A model generated the notes under the pieces. The model ran no database searches. It saw only the letters and a list, made by a program, of their open reading frames with translations, and was not told where the DNA came from. A stretch of 64,000 nucleotides of DNA from Microtetraspora fusca (GTDB lineage Bacteria; Actinomycetota; Actinomycetes; Streptosporangiales; Streptosporangiaceae), in assembly GCF_001570365.1 (NCBI RefSeq), contig NZ_BBYK01000048.1:124001-188000 (forward strand). The letters are read 5' to 3'. Within the stretch, counting starts at the first letter, position 1, and each line of letters starts with the position of its first letter. A program made the position numbers and the translations under genes. Shown in pieces: positions 60,415 through 64,000 of this stretch.

Positions 60415-61512
60415 TCAGCCGCGGACGCTCTCGCCGCTCGGATCGTCCAGCGGGGTCAGGGCCGCCGTGGCCTCGTCGTGGTCCATCCCGGTCGCCTCGA
60501 GCAGATCGACGGCGATGGAGCGCAGCTGCGCGAGAGTGACGTTCGCGGAGAAGCCCAGGTTTCTGGGCCGCTCCCGTGCGGCGACGGCGAGCAAGGCCTG
60601 CCTGGCCAGCATCGGTTCGCGCCCGGCCCCCAGTTCGAGTTGGAGCAGCAGCGCCGCCTCCGAGACCTCGCGCAACGACTCGGCCAGCTCGGCCGGCGGC
60701 GGGCTGGTCTCCCCCAGCGCCGCGAGCGTGCGGCGGGCCAGGACCCGCGCGTTGCGCAGCGCCAGGTCCACCGGCACGGCGGCGGTCCCGTACCTGGCCA
60801 GCCTGGCCCGGTGATGCCAGCGCAGCGGCGAGATCCTGATGATCTCCTTGCTGTTCTCCAGCGCCGCCGCGAACTCCTCGACCACCGTCTGGGTCCTGCG
60901 TCCGCACTCCAGAGCCTCGGCGGCCAGGTCCATGTCACCCTTCTCGATCGCCTCCGCCGCCTGCTCCAGCAGAGTGGAGAGGGCGTCCAGCACGCCGGAC
61001 AGATGCTTGCCCGCGATGGTGAGCGGGCTGGCGGGCAGCAGCGCGACCGCGGCGATGCCGACGAGGCCGCCGGTGAGCGCGTCGGCCATCCGGTCCACCC
61101 CGCCGGAGTCCGCACCCGGCACCAGCATGGTGACCAGCACCGCGGACGACCCCACCTGCGAAACGAACAGCTCACCGCTGTTCAGCAGCGCCGCGACGGT
61201 CATCGCCAGCGCGATCACGAGCGCCATCTGCCAGGGCCCCGAGCCGATCCAGGACACCAGCAGGTCACCGATGCCCACGCCCAGGCTGACGCCGAGCACC
61301 AGCTCGACCACTCTGCGCAGCCGCTGCCCGAGCCCCACGCCCACGCAGATCATCACGGAGATGGGCGCGAAGAGGGGGTGGTCGTGACCGAGCAGATAGA
61401 CGGCGATGATCCAGGCCAGCGCGGCGCCCAGGGAACATTGCGCGATAGAAGGCACGAGCAGGCCAAACGTGCCCAGCCGTTTCTTGACTTGATCACTGAG
61501 CCACGTTCGCAC
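60415..61512 (-). CDS. FUSC/aromatic-acid-exporter family membrane protein
   Basis: 365 residues. N-terminal half has five to six helices (residues about 15-170): LVPSIAQCSLGAALAWIIAVYLLGHDHPLFAPISVMICVGVGLGQRLRRVVE and ELFVSQVGSSAVLVTMLV are FUSC/ArAE_1-like. The C-terminal half (about 175-365) is a long soluble helical domain. Such proteins are putative exporters of aromatic acids or regulators of envelope traffic. Start ATG 61512. Single gene divergent from the kinase at 61890. Confidence 0.85.
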   Translation of the reverse strand: MRTWLSDQVKKRLGTFGLLVPSIAQCSLGAALAWIIAVYLLGHDHPLFAPISVMICVGVGLGQRLRRVVELVLGVSLGVGIGDLLVSWIGSGPWQMALVIALAMTVAALLNSGELFVSQVGSSAVLVTMLVPGADSGGVDRMADALTGGLVGIAAVALLPASPLTIAGKHLSGVLDALSTLLEQAAEAIEKGDMDLAAEALECGRRTQTVVEEFAAALENSKEIIRISPLRWHHRARLARYGTAAVPVDLALRNARVLARRTLAALGETSPPPAELAESLREVSEAALLLQLELGAGREPMLARQALLAVAARERPRNLGFSANVTLAQLRSIAVDLLEATGMDHDEATAALTPLDDPSGESVRG

Positions 61513-61889
61513 GCCTCCACAATGGCGGATCTTTATGACATTAGGATCACATTTGCCCTGGATTCTTATGATTCGCGAACCAACAGGCGGTGATCAGGGT
61601 GACCACCGCCTCCTGTCCGCCGGGACCGGCGGACCGGAGCGGCGCGCCTGCCGACCACGCCGTCCACTTCACGCGGGCTCCGGACATCCGGGGCGGTGCG
61701 CATCGGGCCGCCTGTGCCCCCGCCCGTCGGGGGAGCTGCCCGACGGCACGTCCGCGGACCTGGGATGATAGACGTCACGGACGCATCATCTTGAGTGTCA
61801 CCGAGGTGGTCGAACGTGGGAATAGAGAGAAGCCCATCCGCTGTTCGGGTGGCGAGACCTTCCACAGCTACATCCAGGGTGTCTCCAGG
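61513..61889. other. Divergent intergenic region
   Basis: 377 bases between the FUSC-like gene and the histidine kinase. AT-richer near the left end (ATCTTTATGACATTAGGATCAC), the likely FUSC promoter. An in-frame extension of the kinase runs back to about 61590 but contains no conserved sequence. Nothing else recognisable. Confidence 0.5.
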
Positions 61890-62936
61890 ATGATCAGCTT
61901 GAGAGCATGGCATCACTGCTCCGTCAGAACCCGTGTGACCACTGTGGCGAGCGCCGTCATGGCGCTACTCTGCGTCTGCGCCACCCTGCTGCTGCTGTTG
62001 GCCGCTCCCTCGCCTCCGCTTTACGGCAGCGCCGCCGTACTGGCCGGATTCATCGGTGGGTCACTCCTGCTGATCGTGGCCACCGCGTTCGGGACCTACT
62101 GGATGATGAGCACGACCCTGCGGCCGGTGCGCGCCATCAGCGGGAAGCTCGCCACGATCCGGCCTTCCAATCTGAGCGAACGGGTTCCGCTGCCGAGCCA
62201 TGACGACGAGTTCAGGGAGCTCGCGCGGGCCACCAACCAGGCGTTGGAGCGGGCCCAGGCGGCGATCCAGGAGCAGCTGAGGTTCGCCTCGGACACCTCC
62301 CATGATCTGCGCAACCCGCTCGCGGCGATGCGTACGGAGATCGAGGAGTCGCTCATGCGGCGGGAGGAGACCGACTGGGCGGAAACCGCCGACAGGCTGC
62401 TGGACTCCGTCGAGCGGCTGCAGGAACTGGTGAGCAACCTGCTGGAGATCTCCCGGCTTGACGCGGGCGTCGTCGGCCACCACGACTTCCTCAACCTCGG
62501 CGTCCTGGTGGCGGGCGAGCTCGACCATCGGCAGAGCAAGGTCAGGGTGGTCAGGAGGTTCAGCAGCGGTGTGATGGTCTACGGAGAGCGGATCGGCCTC
62601 ACCCGGCTGCTGAACAACCTCATGGACAATGCCGAGCGCCACGCCCGCTCCACCGTCAGGGTCACCGTCGAGCACCGGGGGGACGCGGCGGTGCTGGAGG
62701 TCTACGACGACGGGAACGGGGTGCCGCCCGAGCAGCGGGAGGTCATCTTCGAGCGCTTCGCGCGCCTGCAGGAGGCGCGGGCCAAGGACGCCGGCGGCAG
62801 TGGCCTCGGCCTGCCGATCGCCCGGCAGATCGCCGAAGACCATGGCGGCACCCTCACCGTCGAGGACAGCCCCTCCGGAGCGCGGTTCGTCGCGCGCTTC
62901 CCCCGGCCGACCGCACTGGGGTCGCCCGACAGGTAG
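61890..62936 (+). CDS. HAMP-containing sensor histidine kinase (classical HisKA type)
   Basis: 348 residues. TM1 (VTTVASAVMALLCVCATLLLLLA), a very short outside loop, TM2 (LAGFIGGSLLLIVATAFGTYW), HAMP (LRPVRAISGKLATI...LSERVPLP), HisKA with phosphoacceptor in DTSHDLRNPLAAMR, HATPase_c with NNLMDNAERHA, DDGNGVP and GSGLGLPIARQIAEDHGG. No response regulator is adjacent, so in this window it is an orphan. ATG 61890 has only a weak CCAGG before it; GTG 61881 is possible. Confidence 0.88.
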   Translation: MISLRAWHHCSVRTRVTTVASAVMALLCVCATLLLLLAAPSPPLYGSAAVLAGFIGGSLLLIVATAFGTYWMMSTTLRPVRAISGKLATIRPSNLSERVPLPSHDDEFRELARATNQALERAQAAIQEQLRFASDTSHDLRNPLAAMRTEIEESLMRREETDWAETADRLLDSVERLQELVSNLLEISRLDAGVVGHHDFLNLGVLVAGELDHRQSKVRVVRRFSSGVMVYGERIGLTRLLNNLMDNAERHARSTVRVTVEHRGDAAVLEVYDDGNGVPPEQREVIFERFARLQEARAKDAGGSGLGLPIARQIAEDHGGTLTVEDSPSGARFVARFPRPTALGSPDR

Positions 62937-62962
62937 CGGACATCGGCCGACGTGCCGGAGCT

Positions 62963-62998
62963 CGCTGACGCCGCGCTCATGGGGAGCGCGCGTCAGCG
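62963..62998 (+). terminator. Hairpin after the HAMP histidine kinase
   Basis: CGCTGACGCCGCGCTC (62963-62978) pairs with GAGCGCGCGTCAGCG (62984-62998), 15 bp with one bulged C and a short loop. It lies between convergent kinase genes and can terminate the rightward one. Confidence 0.68.
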
Positions 62999-63081
62999 GT
63001 CGGCTCAGGACCGTAGGTTCGATCACCAATTGGACATGACCGGAACAGGGCATGATCCTTAACTCGCCGGAAACGGCGTGA

Positions 63082-64000
63082 TCATGCTGTTTCCGGCGCG
63101 ACGGGAGTCGTCGCGAAACGCCGTACCGGCGGCGCGCCGGTCGTGGGGACGGGGAGCATGACCTCCACCGTGGTGCCCGCCCCCGGCTCCCCGGTGATGA
63201 GGCAGATCCCGCCCAGCTCTGCCGTGCGCTCGCGCATGGAGGTCAGGCCGACGCCCGAGCGGCGCTCCGGCGGCAGGCCCACGCCGTCGTCGGCGATCAG
63301 CAGGCGCAGCGCCGCGGGCTCGCGGCGCAGCTCGACCCGGACGCGGGTGGCGCGCGCGTGCCGCCGGACGTTGGTCAGCGCCTCCTGCACGATCCGGTAG
63401 ACGGCCACCTCGACGGCGGCGGGCAGATCGGCCAGGTCGCCCTCGACGCTCACCTCCGCGGCGAGGCCTTCGGGATCGTCCGGCCCGGCCAGCGCCTGTA
63501 CGGCGGCGGCCAGGCCCAGATCATCCAAGGCGGGCGGGCGCAGGCCGTACACGAGCTGCCGAAGGTCGCCCGTGACCGCGTCCATGCCGGAACGCAGCTC
63601 GCGCAGCAGCCCGTCCGCCGCATCCGGGGAGGTCTTCAGGCTGACGCGGGCGATGTTGACGGTCATGGCCATCCCGGTGAGCGTCTGACCCAGGCCGTCG
63701 TGCAGGTCGCGGCGCAGCCGCCGCCGCTCCTCCTCCCGGGCGGCCAGGATGCGCTCCCGGGAACGCTGCAGGGCGGCCGCCATCCGCACCGCGTGCGCCA
63801 CGTCGGCCGCGTACGGGACCAGCGTGTCCAGCACCCGTTCGTCGTGCGCGGCGGGGAAGCGGCGCGGCGTGGGCGGGCCGACCAGCAGCCGCCCGACCTG
63901 CTCGCCGTGCCAGACCAGCGGCACCTCGCGCGGAGCGTCGCCGACCTGCCCGCTGACCGTGCTCGCCACGCTGACCTGGTGCCCCGGCTCGCCACCGGTC
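63082..64000 (-). CDS. Sensor histidine kinase, NarL-system type, 5' end outside window
   Basis: At least 306 codons; the frame is open to the window edge, upstream of the internal GTG at 63969. A GAF-like domain probably ends near the visible N-terminus (VPLVWHGEQVGRLLVG). HisKA_3 phosphoacceptor is in RRLRRDLHDGLGQTLTG; HATPase_c has LTNVRRHARAT, DDGVGLPPE and GVGLTSMRERTAELGG. The partner regulator may lie outside. C-terminal tail is proline/arginine-rich. Confidence 0.9.
   Translation of the reverse strand, partial: TGGEPGHQVSVASTVSGQVGDAPREVPLVWHGEQVGRLLVGPPTPRRFPAAHDERVLDTLVPYAADVAHAVRMAAALQRSRERILAAREEERRRLRRDLHDGLGQTLTGMAMTVNIARVSLKTSPDAADGLLRELRSGMDAVTGDLRQLVYGLRPPALDDLGLAAAVQALAGPDDPEGLAAEVSVEGDLADLPAAVEVAVYRIVQEALTNVRRHARATRVRVELRREPAALRLLIADDGVGLPPERRSGVGLTSMRERTAELGGICLITGEPGAGTTVEVMLPVPTTGAPPVRRFATTPVAPETA

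Overview
The window is high-GC DNA that reads as the chromosome of a filamentous actinobacterium. The supports are strong third-position G/C bias, many GTG starts, tightly overlapping ATGA/GTGA operons, an actinobacterial DtxR/IdeR-type iron box, abundant NarL/DesK-type two-component systems and a Streptomyces-like IS5 element. A Streptosporangium/Actinomadura-like relative is plausible, but that is inference from style and not a taxonomic assignment. No tRNA, rRNA, CRISPR array or phage module was seen. Both ends cut genes: a DMT exporter at the left and a histidine kinase at the right.

Layout. 1-2.9 kb: EamA exporter, zinc alcohol dehydrogenase, and an alpha/beta hydrolase behind two 18-bp operator-like direct repeats. 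2.9-8.2 kb: a CitA/CitB-type two-component system divergent from a complete nitrate/sulfonate/NMT1-type ABC importer, with a dyad between them. 8.2-16 kb: a surface-glycan-like block (nucleotide-sugar epimerase, GH15 enzyme, membrane-anchored molybdopterin oxidoreductase with a small membrane partner, GT-C transferase, TIGR04282 transferase, GT2). 16.2-17.5 kb: a small secreted tendamistat-fold protein with a strong terminator, and an unknown lipoprotein. 18-22.1 kb: an iron-box-controlled siderophore ABC importer. 22.2-26.4 kb: secreted hydrolase, membrane acyltransferase and a DesK/NarL pair.

26.4-33.4 kb is the most unusual part. A MerR+XRE+cupin regulator faces a five-gene, fully overlapping catabolic operon. 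Its first gene fuses an NCS1 nucleobase-type permease to an alpha/beta hydrolase. Behind it come an amidohydrolase, a SnoaL/NTF2-like protein, a luciferase-like flavin/F420 oxidoreductase and a DUF1028 protein, closed by two strong hairpins. The promoter carries a perfect dyad between its -35 and -10. In logic it resembles the Rut pyrimidine pathway (permease, LLM oxygenase, hydrolases) but with different parts, and I know of no described equivalent.

33.5-43.7 kb: a heterodimeric ABC exporter with its TetR, several further regulators, SDRs, a Cmx/CmrA-like MFS pump and an NTF2-like protein beside a truncated HxlR gene. 44-45.9 kb: a cysteine desulfurase fused to a TusA domain, coupled to a rhodanese that looks like an ArsR-rhodanese fusion without its HTH. 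46.1-49.5 kb: an M4 metalloprotease with an IS5-family element just upstream, then an AT-richer gene-free stretch. 49.6-64 kb: MFS transporter, ABC-2/kinase/regulator operon, DUF488 protein, an isolated SecY paralogue, another NarL-type pair, a SpoIIE phosphatase, remnants of an IclR gene and a fumarylacetoacetate-hydrolase gene that look truncated by one deletion, a FUSC-like exporter, and two more histidine kinases.
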